A stretch of DNA of 64,000 nucleotides from Chitinophagales bacterium (GCA_016787045.1 JAEUVA010000034.1:1-64000); one strand, 5' to 3'; positions 8,455 to 19,084 are shown, counted from the stretch's first letter. Made by a program: numbers and translations. The notes: a model not told the origin generated them from the letters alone.

Positions 8455-9798
8455 TTAAAGTATTATGTCTTTGACCTTAACATCTTGTTTTAATTTTTTC
8501 ACTATAAAAGTGTCTTTATCCAATATGTTGCGAACCGCGCCATATTTTAAAAAGCGCTGACGGATAAATGTTTTGAGACTTTCGTTGTTGATTTTAGCAT
8601 AGTAAGCAGCTATATCGGTTATGTTCTTGAAAATCTGCTCTTTGATGCTTTTGTAATAGTCTTCTTGCATTTTTTGGTCAGATGCAGAGGGAGTGCTCTT
8701 ACCGGTTAAGCTATCTATATTGAGCGTTACATAAGGCGCATTCTTTTTTAAGTCGTCCATGTTTTCTGCTATGTCGCGCAATGGGTTGAGTGCTTTTTCG
8801 TTATCGGTAATCATTTTAGAAGCAGCTGCATCATTTACGTTAGCAAACAATCCTTTGGCTTCTTCTAAGCGGAAGTTGATGAGTGCATCATACGCGCGGC
8901 ACTTGTCGCCCAAATTCATGTTTCCGGCTTTATCGTATAGCTTTGAAGCCAATAGATAGCTGCCTTTGTTCATGATTTTGGCGGCTAATTTTTCTAACGC
9001 ATCTTCATCTTTTTTATCGCTGAGGGCATCGCCTAAGCGCATAATAAGGTTATCGGCCTCTTCAGCACGGTTTTCGGCATACAGGTAATCGGCATATTTC
9101 TGAATGCCCTCTTCATTGGCTCCGGCAATGTATGCTTCAATAGCTTTACCAAATTCGTGGCGGTTGTAGTAAATATCACCGGCTTTTTTGTAGCCATCGG
9201 CACTTTTCATTTTCAAATAAATTTCGGCTGCTTTGGCTTCGTTATCGCCACCTTTTCCAAAGTACTCTTGGGCTATTTGTTCAATTTTTACTTTGGCATC
9301 TCCTATCAGATAGTAGTCAAGTGCTTTGGTGTAAAAATCAAATCCTTTTTCATAGAACTTGTCGCCAATGGCGCGGGCGCCCTCTTTGGTGGCTTCGGCC
9401 TTGGCATAGTAGTCCATGGCTTTTTTAAGGTTCTTGGCTTCGTTTTTAGCATCTTCTCCGGCAAAAGCATCTTCAACGTATGCCTCAGCAATTTTTTTCA
9501 TCCCCTCTTTTTTCTCGGGCTTGGCGCAGCGGCTGTAGTTGTTAGAGGCGTTGGTATAGTCTTTCTTTTCTAAGAATGCATCGCCTACAAGCGCAAACAT
9601 TTCTTGTTTCATTCCGCCCTTTTGAAAACTCTCAATGGCCTTGTTGACTAATTCTTGGCGCTTGGCTGCATCGGTTTGCTGCATGGCTTTGGCTAAGATT
9701 TCTTTGCCTTTGTCAATATCTTTGTTTTGGGCGATGGCTGCGAACACGCTACAGCATAGTAAAAGAGCTGTAATTCCTCGGCTAATGGACTTTATCAT
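8455..9798 (-). CDS. Exported protein of TPR-like helical repeats
   Basis: The 447-residue product has a signal peptide (residues 1-23, ending AAIAQ) and then about ten degenerate helical hairpins of the tetratricopeptide kind, seen as recurring patterns such as ALVGDAFLEKKDYTNA, AIGDKFYEKGFDFYTKA, KAGDIYYNRHEFGKA and YADYLYAENRAEEA. The last 90 residues are a mixed helical domain ending KVKDIIL. There is no sorting domain, so it probably stays in the periplasm as a scaffold. The specific role is unknown. It is divergent from the PrsW-like gene and shares the terminator at 8407-8439. Confidence 0.75.
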   Translation of the reverse strand: MIKSISRGITALLLCCSVFAAIAQNKDIDKGKEILAKAMQQTDAAKRQELVNKAIESFQKGGMKQEMFALVGDAFLEKKDYTNASNNYSRCAKPEKKEGMKKIAEAYVEDAFAGEDAKNEAKNLKKAMDYYAKAEATKEGARAIGDKFYEKGFDFYTKALDYYLIGDAKVKIEQIAQEYFGKGGDNEAKAAEIYLKMKSADGYKKAGDIYYNRHEFGKAIEAYIAGANEEGIQKYADYLYAENRAEEADNLIMRLGDALSDKKDEDALEKLAAKIMNKGSYLLASKLYDKAGNMNLGDKCRAYDALINFRLEEAKGLFANVNDAAASKMITDNEKALNPLRDIAENMDDLKKNAPYVTLNIDSLTGKSTPSASDQKMQEDYYKSIKEQIFKNITDIAAYYAKINNESLKTFIRQRFLKYGAVRNILDKDTFIVKKLKQDVKVKDIIL

Positions 9799-9825
9799 AA
9801 CTTAACTGTTTATTGGTTTGAGAAT

Positions 9826-9855
9826 TAAATATAGAACAAGTTGCATTTGCGCAAA
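9826..9855 (-). promoter_or_regulatory. Possible promoter of the TPR protein gene
   Basis: On the minus strand, TTTG (9852-9855) is followed 18 bases later by TATATTTA (9826-9833), close to the Bacteroidota -33/-7 pattern TTTG-N19-21-TAnnTTTG. The -7 element is imperfect, so this is tentative. Confidence 0.35.
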
Positions 9856-9923
9856 CAAATTCGTACCAAACACTCTATTTTTTTTAAACGTTGCGTTAAA
9901 AAGTAAAAAAATACATTAGCCGG

Positions 9924-10622
9924 ATGAGTGTGAGCATACTAATAGCCCTGGCATTGGCACCGGCCATTTTTTTGTTGATTGTTATTTACGGAAAAGACAA
10001 ATACGACCGAGAACCAAAGATGGTGCTTTTGAAAGCGTTTATACTGGGGGTCATTAGCGTGATTCCGGCAGGGCTGATAGAAACTTGGATAGAGCCCATG
10101 CTTGGTGGCATTGCCGGAGGAATAACCGGTGTGGCAATTACCGCATTTATAGGCGTGGGATTGGTAGAAGAGTTGTGTAAATATTTTATGATACGAATAC
10201 ACGCGTACCGGCATCCCGCTTTTAATGAGCCGTTTGATGGTATTGTGTATGCCAGTTTTGTAGGGCTGGGTTTTGCTGCTGCCGAAAATGTAATGTATGT
10301 TTTGCAAGGGGGCTTAAGTGTAGCGGTTATCCGCATGTTTACCGCTGTGCCCGCTCATTATGCATTTGCGGTGGTGATGGGTTACTATGTGGGCAAAGCA
10401 AAGTTTGATGCCGCCAACAGCACGCTGCATTTGATACGCGGTATTTTTTATGCGACTTTCTTGCATGGCGCATACGATTTTTTTGTGATGCAGCAAGATT
10501 ATCCGGCATTGGGCATACTCACCGTTGGGGTATTGATAATGGCCTTGCGGATGTCGCGCAGGAGCATTGAAGAACTACATGCCGACTCTATGTTTCGGTT
10601 TCATGAGCGAGGAGGGGTATAG
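9924..10622 (+). CDS. PrsW-type intramembrane metalloprotease
   Basis: The 232-residue protein has about seven hydrophobic segments. It carries the conserved PrsW family motifs: EE at residues 82-83 in GLVEELCKYF, FNEPFDGIVYA (100-110), EN at 121-122 in AAAENVMY, H145 in VPAHYAFAVVMG, and HGAYDFF near the end. Family members are membrane proteases; PrsW of Bacillus subtilis cleaves an anti-sigma factor. No sigma or anti-sigma gene is adjacent here, so the substrate is unknown. Convergent with the giant adhesin gene, with tandem hairpins between them. Confidence 0.85.
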   Translation: MSVSILIALALAPAIFLLIVIYGKDKYDREPKMVLLKAFILGVISVIPAGLIETWIEPMLGGIAGGITGVAITAFIGVGLVEELCKYFMIRIHAYRHPAFNEPFDGIVYASFVGLGFAAAENVMYVLQGGLSVAVIRMFTAVPAHYAFAVVMGYYVGKAKFDAANSTLHLIRGIFYATFLHGAYDFFVMQQDYPALGILTVGVLIMALRMSRRSIEELHADSMFRFHERGGV

Positions 10623-10627
10623 AAAAA

Positions 10628-10681
10628 TCCCGCCCTCATTGCTGAAAGCGGGAGTAAAATCATCCCTGCTGCTACAGGGAT
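10628..10681. terminator. Tandem hairpins between convergent genes
   Basis: The first hairpin has arms TCCCGC/GCGGGA (10628-10633 and 10648-10653), and the second ATCCCTG/CAGGGAT (10662-10668 and 10675-10681). The first, with its loop and A-rich 5' flank, is identical to the terminator at 29278-29303 after another T9SS gene. Confidence 0.8.
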
Positions 10682-10699
10682 TGTTTTGTTATGAAAAAA

Positions 10700-13600
10700 T
10701 TACTGCTTCACAAAACTCTTCACGGCTGTTTTGCCGTTAGTGGTTGTTATGCGAATGAAGTAGGTGGCTTCAGCAAGAAAGTCTGTTGCGAGGTGCGAGG
10801 TGCGAGTTGCGAGGTTGGATTGAGTGATGATGATTCTGCCTGTAACATCTGCAACTTGTATGCTTTGAATTTCTTCATCGCTTTCAACATTCAATACACT
10901 TGAAGTTGGGTTTGGATAAATTACAGTTCTAAAATCTAAAATCTCACTTACAGTACTGATGGTTACATTCAACGCACTTGATGTGTTTGAACAACCATTG
11001 GCATCGGTAACTACCACTGCATAATTTCCACTTTGTGTAGCCGTGTAGTTTTGTGCTGTGGCATTGTTGATGTCATTTCCGCCAACTTGCCATTGATAAC
11101 TTGCAAATGATTGTGTAGAAAGTACATTACCATTTTGCGTAACGGTAGGTTGAGGTAATGTATTTACGGTGAGTGTAAGATTCACAATGCTATCGCAACT
11201 TGCTGTAGTGAGTGTATCGGCATACACTCCGCTTTGGGTAAGCGTTTTACCATTGAACACAAAGCTCTCGCCCGCGCAAATGGTTTTTGAAATATTGCTC
11301 ACAATAAAACTACCCACGGTTAAATTCAAAGTAACCGAGCTATCGCATCCTTGTGCCGATGCGCCTTGCAAGGTTTGTGTGTATGTGCCTGCGTTGGTAA
11401 GCATACTACCGTTAAAATTATAGCTGCCCCCTTGGCAAATACTTGCGTTTACGGTAGAAGCAATGGGCGCTAACACGGTTAAGTTTAACGTAACTGTACT
11501 ATCACAACCTGCTGCATTCACCAATACATCAGTGTAAGTACCGCTTTGTGTGAGTGTGTTTCCTCCAAAGTTGTAAGAGCCGCCAGAACAAATGGTTTGC
11601 GCCATTTGCGATGAAGTGGCTTGTGCAATATTTACTGTTTTAGAAGCAGTGGCTGTGCAGTTAGCACCAATGCTCACCGTTACGGTGTAAGTAGTAGCCG
11701 CTGTAGGCGACACGGTGATACTGGCGTTTGTGCCTAATCCGTTTGCCCAAGTGTAGGTATTGCCACCATTGGCAGTGAGCGTTACGCTGCTGCCCGCACA
11801 AACTGTGCTAGGTCCGTTTATCACGGCAGTAGGTTGGCTTTGTACACTCACCGTTTGCGATGCAGTGGCAGTGCAGTTGCCTGTGCCTGTTACCGTTACG
11901 GTGTAAGTGGTTGTTGAACTTGGTGAAACGGTTACACTCGCACTGGTGCCCAGCGAATTGCTCCACGCATAGCTATTGCCACCACTTGCGGTTAAGGTAG
12001 CTTGCAAACCACTGCAAATTGTTGTTGGTCCGTTAATGCTTGCATTCACTGTGTTTACGGTTATCGTGGCATTAGCGATGGCAGTGCAGTTGTTGGCGTT
12101 GCTCACCGTTACGGTGTAGGTAGTAGTTTGTGTGGGTGAAACCGATTTAGTGGCTCCGCTGCCCAAGCTATTGCTCCAAGTGTAGCCGTTGCCTCCGCTG
12201 GCTGTTAGCGATTGCGATGCACCTGCACAAATAGATGCAGAGGAAGGATTGATGGTAGCTGTTGGGTTGGCGTTTACTGTTACTAAACGAGTAGCCGTTG
12301 CCGAGCAGTTAGCTGCATTGGTTACAGTAACTGTGTAAGTAGTGTTAGATGTTGGAGAAAATGTAGCTGCCGCGCTGCTACCGCCACTATTGCTCCATGC
12401 ATAAAATGCTCCACCACTGGCAGTAAGAGTAGCGCTTGCACCTTCGCAAATTGCTACGGATGCCGGTGAAATGTTTGCCGTTGGATTGGCACTGGCAGTT
12501 ACGCTGAGTGTTTGCGCGGTGGAACTTCCACAGGAATTATTTGCCGTAACAGAAATGGTTCCACTATTAGCATTTACTGTTGGTGAAATGGTATTGGTAG
12601 TTGAATTTCCTGTCCAGCCATTAGGCAATGTCCATGTATATGAACTTGCTCCATTTACTGCTGCAACGCTATATGTTTGCAAGCTGCCTTGGCACACGGT
12701 GGCATTACCGGAGATAGTGCCGGGTTGTGTGGGTACGTTCAGTACCGATACATTTAATGTTTGTGCAATACCCGCACCACACAAATTTGCACCGGCTACA
12801 GATATAACTCCGCCACTAGATCCGGCTATAGCCGATATACTGCTATTTGTTGAAGAGTCGTTCCAACCGGCAGGCAATGTCCAAACATAAGCATTTGCAC
12901 CCGCTACCGGAGCTACAGAATATGTTTGCGATGAACCCACACATACGTTTGCATTTCCTGAAATAATACCAGGTTGAGGTGGTACCGTATTTACGGTTAC
13001 GCTCAACGTCTGTGCCGTACTGCTCCCGCAGCTATTATTTGCTACCACAGAAACAATTCCACTATTTGTTCCTACTGTTACCGGAATAAATGTTGAGGTT
13101 GAAGTACCTGTCCAGCCATTCGGCAAAGTCCAGGTGTAAGATGAAGCTCCACTTACTGCTGCAATATTGTAAGTGATTGACACTCCTGCACATGGATGGG
13201 TCAACCCACTAATTGCTCCAGGTTGCCCTAATGCCGTGCCGCTGTTTACGGTTACACTTAAAGTGCGAGCTGTGCCCGTGCCGCAACTGTTGCTTGGTGT
13301 TACAGTAATGGTTTGTGTGCCGGCTGTGTTCCATGTTATGCTTACCGAGTTGCCACTGCCGCTCACGGTTCCTCCTGTGGCATTCCATGCGTAGGTTACA
13401 CCATTTACATTGGTTACCGAATAGGTCTGTGTAGTACCAGCGCAAACTGTTGTGCTGCCGGTAATAACACTTGGTTGTGCAGGAGTATTATTCACGGTTA
13501 CTGCAAAAGTTTGCGTAGCTGAACTTCCGCACGAGTTAACTGCAAAAACAGTAATGTTTCCACTTGCTGCTCCTGCTGTGGCGGTGATACTGTTGAGCAC

Positions 13601-16600
13601 TGAATTTCCTATCCAACCTGCAGGTAATGTCCATGAGTATCCGCTTGCACCACTTACTAAGCTTATGCTATATGTCTGAGACGAACCTTCACAAACCGTT
13701 GAGTTGCCTGAAATAGCGCCTGGTTGTGCTGGCGCACTGGCAATGTTAATGTTTAACACTCTCGGTGTTCCGGTACCGCAAGTATTGCTGGGCGTAACAG
13801 TTATGGTTTGTGCACCAGCGGTGTTCCATGTAATGCTCACTGAGTTTCCGGTACCGCTTACCGTACCGCCCGTAACATTCCATGTATATGTTACTCCGCT
13901 TACATTAGTTACCGAATAGGTTTGAGTAACTCCTACACAGGAACTGTTTCCCCCTACAATTGTGCTTGGTTGTGCTGGTACTGTGTTTACAAACACACTC
14001 AGGTTGCGCGGAGCGCTCGCTCCGCAAGCATTGTTAGCTACTACCGATATGGTGCCATCTGCCGAACCTATGGTTGCATTGATGCTCGTGGTAGTTGATG
14101 TGCCGCTGTAACCGCTTGGCAATGTCCAAGTATAGCTGGTAGCTCCGCTTACTGCGGCTATTGAATACGTTTGTTGCGAACCCGCACATACTAAGTTGCT
14201 GCCGGTGATAGTGCCGGGTTGGACTGGGGCGCTACCAACCGAAACTGACAACGTGCGGGCTGTTCCCGTTCCGCAATTACTGCTTGGTGTAACGGTGATA
14301 GTTTGTATGCCTGCCGTGTTGAAATTGATGCTTACTGAGTTGCCGGAACCGGTAACCGTGCCTCCTGAAGCACTCCACGAATATGTTACTCCACTCACAT
14401 TGGTTACTGAATAAGTGTAAGCGGTATTGACACACGGTGAAGTGCTGCCTGTGATGGTGCTTGGCTGCGCTGGTACATTATTGACTGTTACGTTTAATGT
14501 TTGTGCAGTGCCGCTGCCACAACTGTTATTGGCAACCACCGAAACGGTGCCACTGTTGCTTCCCACTGTTGTTGGTATGCTGGTGGAGGTGGAAGTTCCT
14601 GTCCAGCCATTTGGCAAAGTCCATGTGTAACTTGTGGCTCCACTTACCGCAGCTATGCTGTAGGTTTGCGAAGTGCCGGAGCATACCGTAGTTGCCCCGC
14701 TAATTGCACCCGGTTGCCCTAATGCCGTGCCGCTATTTACGGTTACACTCAAAGTACGCGCTGTGCCTGAACCACAGCTATTACTTGGTGTAACAGTGAT
14801 GGTTTGAGTACCTGCTGTGTTCCATGTTATGCTTACAGAGTTGCCACTGCCACTTACTGTTCCGCCTGTGGCATTCCATGTATAAGTTACTCCGGCTACA
14901 CTACTTACAGAGTATGTTTGTGTAGTACCACTACATACCGTTGTGCTACCGGTGATGGTAGAGGGCTGGCTTGGGGTATTGGTAACTACCACCGTAGCCG
15001 TTTGCGCTGTGCTGCTTCCGCAAGCGTTGTTGGCGGTTACTGAAATAGTTCCACCATTGGCTCCCACTGTAGGGCTGATACTATTAGCAGTTGAGGTGCC
15101 GCTCCATCCGCTGGGCAATGTCCAAGTGTAAGAAGTAGCGCCACTTACTGCGGCTATAGAATAGGTTTGTGAAGAACCTTGACAAACTGTTAATAGGCCA
15201 CTAATCGTACCCGGTTGTGCAGGCACATCATTTACTGTTACGTTTAAGGTGCGCGCAGTGCCATTGCCGCAACTGTTGCTTGGTGTTACGGTAATGGTTT
15301 GTGCTCCGGCTGTATTCCATGTTATGTTTACTGAGTTTCCATTGCCGCTCACGGTGCCGCCCGGTGCATTCCATGCGTAAGTTACTCCGCTCACATTGGC
15401 TACCGAATAAGTTTGTGTAGCCCCTTTGCAAGCTGTGTTCCCTCCTGTAATGGTGCTGGGTTGTGCAGGTACTGTGTTTACAAACACACTCAGGTTGCGC
15501 GGTGCGCTCGCTCCGCAGGCATTGTTGGCTACTACCGATATGGTGCCATCTTGGGTGCCTACCGTTGCAATAATGCTGGTGGTTGAAGATGTTCCACTCC
15601 AGCCGCTGGGTAATGTCCATGTGTAGCTGGTGGCTCCGCTTACTGCGGCTATTGAATACGTTTGTTGCGAACCCGCACATACTAAGTTGCTGCCGGTGAT
15701 AGTGCCGGGTTGTGGAGGGGTGTTAGTTACATTTATGCTTAGCGTTTGCGCGGTTGAACTTCCACATGCGTTATTGGCAGTAACCGTAATGTTGCCACCG
15801 CTCGCACCCACAGTAGGTGTTATACTGTTGGTAGTAGAAGTTCCACTCCAACCGCTGGGTAAAGTCCATGTATAACTTGTTGCTCCACTTACTGCAGCTA
15901 TACTATAGGTTTGTGAAGAAGTTTGGCAAACTGTAGTGTTGCCGCTGATAGTGCCGGGTTGAGCGGGTGTAGGGCTAACGGTTACCGCCAGAGTTCTGGC
16001 CGTACCTGCGCCACAGTTATTATTTGCCACTACCGATATAGTGCCGCCATTAGCGCCTACTGTTGCCGGAATACTTGTAGAAGTGGAAGTTCCTGTCCAG
16101 CCGTTTGGTAAAGTCCAAGTGTAAGAATTAGCACCACTCACTGCTGCTATGCTGTAGGTTTGTGATGAACCTTGGCAAACTGTGGTAGCACCACTGATTA
16201 CCCCCGGCTGAGCCGGCACGGGATTTACGGTAACAGCTATTGTTCTTGCCGGACCCGAGCCGCAGGCATTGTTTGCTACTACCGACAAGTTTCCTCCGCT
16301 CGCTCCTACGGTGGCCGGAATACTTGTAGAAGTTGAAGTGCCACTCCATCCGCTTGGCAATGTCCAGGTGTAAGATGTTGCGCCACTCACTGCGGCTATG
16401 GTATAAGTTTGCGAACTTCCCTGGCAAACCGTTCCCGCACCGGTGATGGCTCCCGGTTGAGCCGGCAAAGCAGTAGATGTAACAGACAGCGTTCTAACGG
16501 GGCTTGAGCCGCAAGCATTATTGGCTGTAACAGAAATAGTGCCCCCTGTTGTGCCCGCAGTTGCTGTGATGCTGTTGGTAGCAGAAGTGCCACTCCATCC

Positions 16601-19084
16601 ACTCGGCAGTGTCCAGGTGTATGATGTAGCACCGGTTACTGCTGCTATGCTGTAAGTTTGCGATGATGATTGACACACCGAAGTGTTGCCCGTAATGGTA
16701 CCGGGCTGTGCCGGTAGCGCGGTTACGGTAACTGCTAGCGTACGCACCGGGCTGCTGCCACAAGCGTTGTTTGCAGTAACCGAAACAGTACCGCCTGCTG
16801 CACCCACGGTAGCGGTAATACTCGTGGTTGCTGAAGTGCCGCTCCATCCATTTGGCAAGGTCCAGGTATAGCCCGTTGCGCCACTCACTGCAGCTATGCT
16901 ATAGGTTTGCGAACTTCCCTGACAAGCTGTACCGGCTCCTGTAATTGGGCCGGGTTGTGCGGGTGCAATGCAATTCACAAATCGTACAATGAAGCCATCT
17001 ACGGCTCCACCCACACTGGCTTGATGAATGGGTGTGCCTCCGCTGATGCTGCCATTAAGATTAGAGGCAGTTTCGCCCACCATATAGTAAGCTAAGCTGC
17101 CGTTTTCGTAAGCTACATCATTTAACACCGTGTTGGCTGCACACTGTCTAAAAATATTTCCTACCCGCGCACCGGCCTGTGTAAACGTAGCCAAATAAGG
17201 CGCACCGGAAGGGCAATAAGAATTGACGTTAAACAAAGCCGCAGTTGCATCGGCTAAGTTTATACTGTTGCCTCCAATCAGTAACTCACTTCCGGCAAAC
17301 TGGATGCCGGTGGCTGTGGTACCTTCATCTCCATAAAAAGTACACCACTGACGAACGCCTGTGGCAAGTGTAAACTTACCTATAAAAGCAGATGTGTTTA
17401 CTGCCGGAACCGTTTGAAAAGCACCCGAAGAAGCAATACCGCTGGTGCTGGTTATGGAAGGAGTAGTACCTACAAAATACAAGTAAGGAGTAGTACCACC
17501 TTGTAGCACACAGTCATTGACAATGTCATTCACGTTTGCGCTACCATAATAAGTGCCCCATGTTCTTGTACCATTTGAACTATTAAACACTGCAATGTAC
17601 CCATCGGTTGCACCTGATATGGTGGTTTTAAATGCGCCCGTGCTGGCAATACCCGATGAAGACGCTGTCAAACCCACTACTGCAACATAACCAGCGGCAA
17701 AGTTTACGGCTAATCGTTTTGCTGTTTCTGCCCCTGTGCCACCATAGTAAGTTGCCCATACTTTTGAAGACCCTGTGTTTGCTACTTGCGACACAAATGC
17801 ATCATATTGACCGGTAGCAGCTAAGGCAGTTTGGTGTGTGCCTGTGGTGGCAATACCCGAAGCTGACTGAGTTCTTCCATGCACAAAAACATCGGTATCA
17901 AATCCAATGCCCGTAATTTCATCATCCCCCGTTCCACCAAAGTAGGTACACCAAGTGCGCACACCAGCAGTGGTGAATCGGGCAATTAATCCATCGCCAC
18001 TTCCATTGTTAGTGAGTTGAAAAACACCCGAAGTAGAAAGTCCTGTTGACATGGTTCTGCCACCCACAAAAATGCTGGTGCCACTATGTGCAATATCATT
18101 AAATTGGTCTGCTTGCGAACCACCCAAATAAGTAGCCCACTGCAACACTCCTCCTGCACTGATGCTTAATAGTATTCCATCATTATTGCCGGCAAGCGTG
18201 GTTTGATGGGCACCCGAAGTGGCAATGTTGTTGGTAGAATTAGAATATCCTGCATGATATAATCCGGTGGCAGAACAGGCATTGATTACATCTGTATTAG
18301 AGCCGCCATAGTATGTACCCCAACTAACAACTACTGGGTCTATGATGAGTGTTTTGCTTCTGTCAAAATTATTGGTGTGAAAAGAAATAACCGTGTTATT
18401 GCCTTCGGTGGCAGAGTAACTAACGGCTACTTCTTCGCCATTTTCAGCTAAGAATGATTTGGGAATAAACTCTTCTAAACTGCCATGTGCGAGTTTCAAA
18501 ATCAGTTTATCATTTGTAATTTTAGTGCTTAACGCCCCTATGTACTTCAACTTTATTTTTGATGCATCGGCTCCGGGATGAACAATAAAATCATACTCAA
18601 CAGATTTTCCGTTTACGTTGCTTGGTTTAAAAACCAGATCAATACCTTCATAAATGTTGCGATACAATACTTGCTTGTAATAGCGCACATTGGTTACGCC
18701 TTCTTCGGGTGTGCCGGTAGTGTAGAAATTGAAATATGTCGTTGATGGCTCTGATGCTTCAATTTTGGGATGAAGATTTGCGCCCACCAACTCTACATCT
18801 ATACGATGGAAATGGCGCGTGCCATCTTCGTCTTGTTTGTATGCATCGTAGCTAAAGGAGTTGGTTTTGAGTTGCACGTTCAATCCATTCAGCGCCATCA
18901 AAAATTTCACTTCGGTGTTGGGCATTTCGTTTTGGTCAATGATTTGCCCCTTGTTTTGCATGAAAAATTTTTCGGAAGAAATTCCATTACCATTATTGAT
19001 AAGAGATGTTTCCGTTTTTTGCGTGGCGGCAAAAAGTGTGGCGCTTAGCAGCAAAGCAACCAGCAGTGTGTTGGTGTGTTTCAT
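10700..19084 (-). CDS. Giant T9SS surface protein with SBBP propeller and 18 PKD-like repeats
   Basis: The real start is ATG 19084 (MKHTNTLLVALLLSATLFA, a signal peptide). The frame extends upstream but only through non-coding sequence. The product has 2794 residues. In order: an N-terminal domain with MQNKGQIIDQNE and YRNIYEGIDLVFK; an SBBP propeller with WGTYYGGS-type repeats; 18 PKD-like repeats of about 83 residues (PAQPGTI...C..SSQTYSIAAVSGATSYTWTLP); four repeats of about 72 residues (SINGPTTICSG); three of about 51 residues (TICSGGSYNF...GCDSTV); an Ig-like domain; and a type A sorting domain (IYPNPTSSVL...FVKQ). It is probably a surface adhesin or filament protein. It is divergent from 19236-20726. 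No ligand can be inferred. Confidence 0.93.
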   Translation of the reverse strand: MKHTNTLLVALLLSATLFAATQKTETSLINNGNGISSEKFFMQNKGQIIDQNEMPNTEVKFLMALNGLNVQLKTNSFSYDAYKQDEDGTRHFHRIDVELVGANLHPKIEASEPSTTYFNFYTTGTPEEGVTNVRYYKQVLYRNIYEGIDLVFKPSNVNGKSVEYDFIVHPGADASKIKLKYIGALSTKITNDKLILKLAHGSLEEFIPKSFLAENGEEVAVSYSATEGNNTVISFHTNNFDRSKTLIIDPVVVSWGTYYGGSNTDVINACSATGLYHAGYSNSTNNIATSGAHQTTLAGNNDGILLSISAGGVLQWATYLGGSQADQFNDIAHSGTSIFVGGRTMSTGLSTSGVFQLTNNGSGDGLIARFTTAGVRTWCTYFGGTGDDEITGIGFDTDVFVHGRTQSASGIATTGTHQTALAATGQYDAFVSQVANTGSSKVWATYYGGTGAETAKRLAVNFAAGYVAVVGLTASSSGIASTGAFKTTISGATDGYIAVFNSSNGTRTWGTYYGSANVNDIVNDCVLQGGTTPYLYFVGTTPSITSTSGIASSGAFQTVPAVNTSAFIGKFTLATGVRQWCTFYGDEGTTATGIQFAGSELLIGGNSINLADATAALFNVNSYCPSGAPYLATFTQAGARVGNIFRQCAANTVLNDVAYENGSLAYYMVGETASNLNGSISGGTPIHQASVGGAVDGFIVRFVNCIAPAQPGPITGAGTACQGSSQTYSIAAVSGATGYTWTLPNGWSGTSATTSITATVGAAGGTVSVTANNACGSSPVRTLAVTVTALPAQPGTITGNTSVCQSSSQTYSIAAVTGATSYTWTLPSGWSGTSATNSITATAGTTGGTISVTANNACGSSPVRTLSVTSTALPAQPGAITGAGTVCQGSSQTYTIAAVSGATSYTWTLPSGWSGTSTSTSIPATVGASGGNLSVVANNACGSGPARTIAVTVNPVPAQPGVISGATTVCQGSSQTYSIAAVSGANSYTWTLPNGWTGTSTSTSIPATVGANGGTISVVANNNCGAGTARTLAVTVSPTPAQPGTISGNTTVCQTSSQTYSIAAVSGATSYTWTLPSGWSGTSTTNSITPTVGASGGNITVTANNACGSSTAQTLSINVTNTPPQPGTITGSNLVCAGSQQTYSIAAVSGATSYTWTLPSGWSGTSSTTSIIATVGTQDGTISVVANNACGASAPRNLSVFVNTVPAQPSTITGGNTACKGATQTYSVANVSGVTYAWNAPGGTVSGNGNSVNITWNTAGAQTITVTPSNSCGNGTARTLNVTVNDVPAQPGTISGLLTVCQGSSQTYSIAAVSGATSYTWTLPSGWSGTSTANSISPTVGANGGTISVTANNACGSSTAQTATVVVTNTPSQPSTITGSTTVCSGTTQTYSVSSVAGVTYTWNATGGTVSGSGNSVSITWNTAGTQTITVTPSNSCGSGTARTLSVTVNSGTALGQPGAISGATTVCSGTSQTYSIAAVSGATSYTWTLPNGWTGTSTSTSIPTTVGSNSGTVSVVANNSCGSGTAQTLNVTVNNVPAQPSTITGSTSPCVNTAYTYSVTNVSGVTYSWSASGGTVTGSGNSVSINFNTAGIQTITVTPSSNCGTGTARTLSVSVGSAPVQPGTITGSNLVCAGSQQTYSIAAVSGATSYTWTLPSGYSGTSTTTSINATIGSADGTISVVANNACGASAPRNLSVFVNTVPAQPSTIVGGNSSCVGVTQTYSVTNVSGVTYTWNVTGGTVSGTGNSVSITWNTAGAQTITVTPSNTCGTGTPRVLNINIASAPAQPGAISGNSTVCEGSSQTYSISLVSGASGYSWTLPAGWIGNSVLNSITATAGAASGNITVFAVNSCGSSATQTFAVTVNNTPAQPSVITGSTTVCAGTTQTYSVTNVNGVTYAWNATGGTVSGSGNSVSITWNTAGTQTITVTPSNSCGTGTARTLSVTVNSGTALGQPGAISGLTHPCAGVSITYNIAAVSGASSYTWTLPNGWTGTSTSTFIPVTVGTNSGIVSVVANNSCGSSTAQTLSVTVNTVPPQPGIISGNANVCVGSSQTYSVAPVAGANAYVWTLPAGWNDSSTNSSISAIAGSSGGVISVAGANLCGAGIAQTLNVSVLNVPTQPGTISGNATVCQGSLQTYSVAAVNGASSYTWTLPNGWTGNSTTNTISPTVNANSGTISVTANNSCGSSTAQTLSVTASANPTANISPASVAICEGASATLTASGGAFYAWSNSGGSSAAATFSPTSNTTYTVTVTNAANCSATATRLVTVNANPTATINPSSASICAGASQSLTASGGNGYTWSNSLGSGATKSVSPTQTTTYTVTVSNANNCTAIANATITVNTVNASINGPTTICSGLQATLTASGGNSYAWSNSLGTSASVTVSPSSTTTYTVTVTGTGNCTATASQTVSVQSQPTAVINGPSTVCAGSSVTLTANGGNTYTWANGLGTNASITVSPTAATTYTVTVSIGANCTATASKTVNIAQATSSQMAQTICSGGSYNFGGNTLTQSGTYTDVLVNAAGCDSTVTLNLTVLAPIASTVNASICQGGSYNFNGSMLTNAGTYTQTLQGASAQGCDSSVTLNLTVGSFIVSNISKTICAGESFVFNGKTLTQSGVYADTLTTASCDSIVNLTLTVNTLPQPTVTQNGNVLSTQSFASYQWQVGGNDINNATAQNYTATQSGNYAVVVTDANGCSNTSSALNVTISTVSEILDFRTVIYPNPTSSVLNVESDEEIQSIQVADVTGRIIITQSNLATRTSHLATDFLAEATYFIRITTTNGKTAVKSFVKQ
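12500..16963 (-). repeat. Array of 18 tandem PKD-like repeats (about 248 bp each)
   Basis: Eighteen consecutive coding repeats lie within the giant gene. Two sub-types interleave: the TWTLP type (SYTWTLPSGWSGTS) and the TYxWNATGGTVSGSGNS type (YTWNATGG...ITWNTAG). The DNA is similar enough between copies for slippage or recombination to change copy number, and assemblies of this region may be collapsed or expanded. Confidence 0.85.

Noticed and set aside
12500-16963. Regular repeats that could suggest a CRISPR array
   Set aside because: The period is about 248 bp, the repeats are coding and diverged, and there are no spacers or cas genes.
11169-17817. Many plus-strand open frames of 60-150 residues opposite the giant gene
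   Set aside because: They recur at repeat spacing and have the same composition, as expected for the antisense of a tandem coding repeat; none has a recognisable domain.
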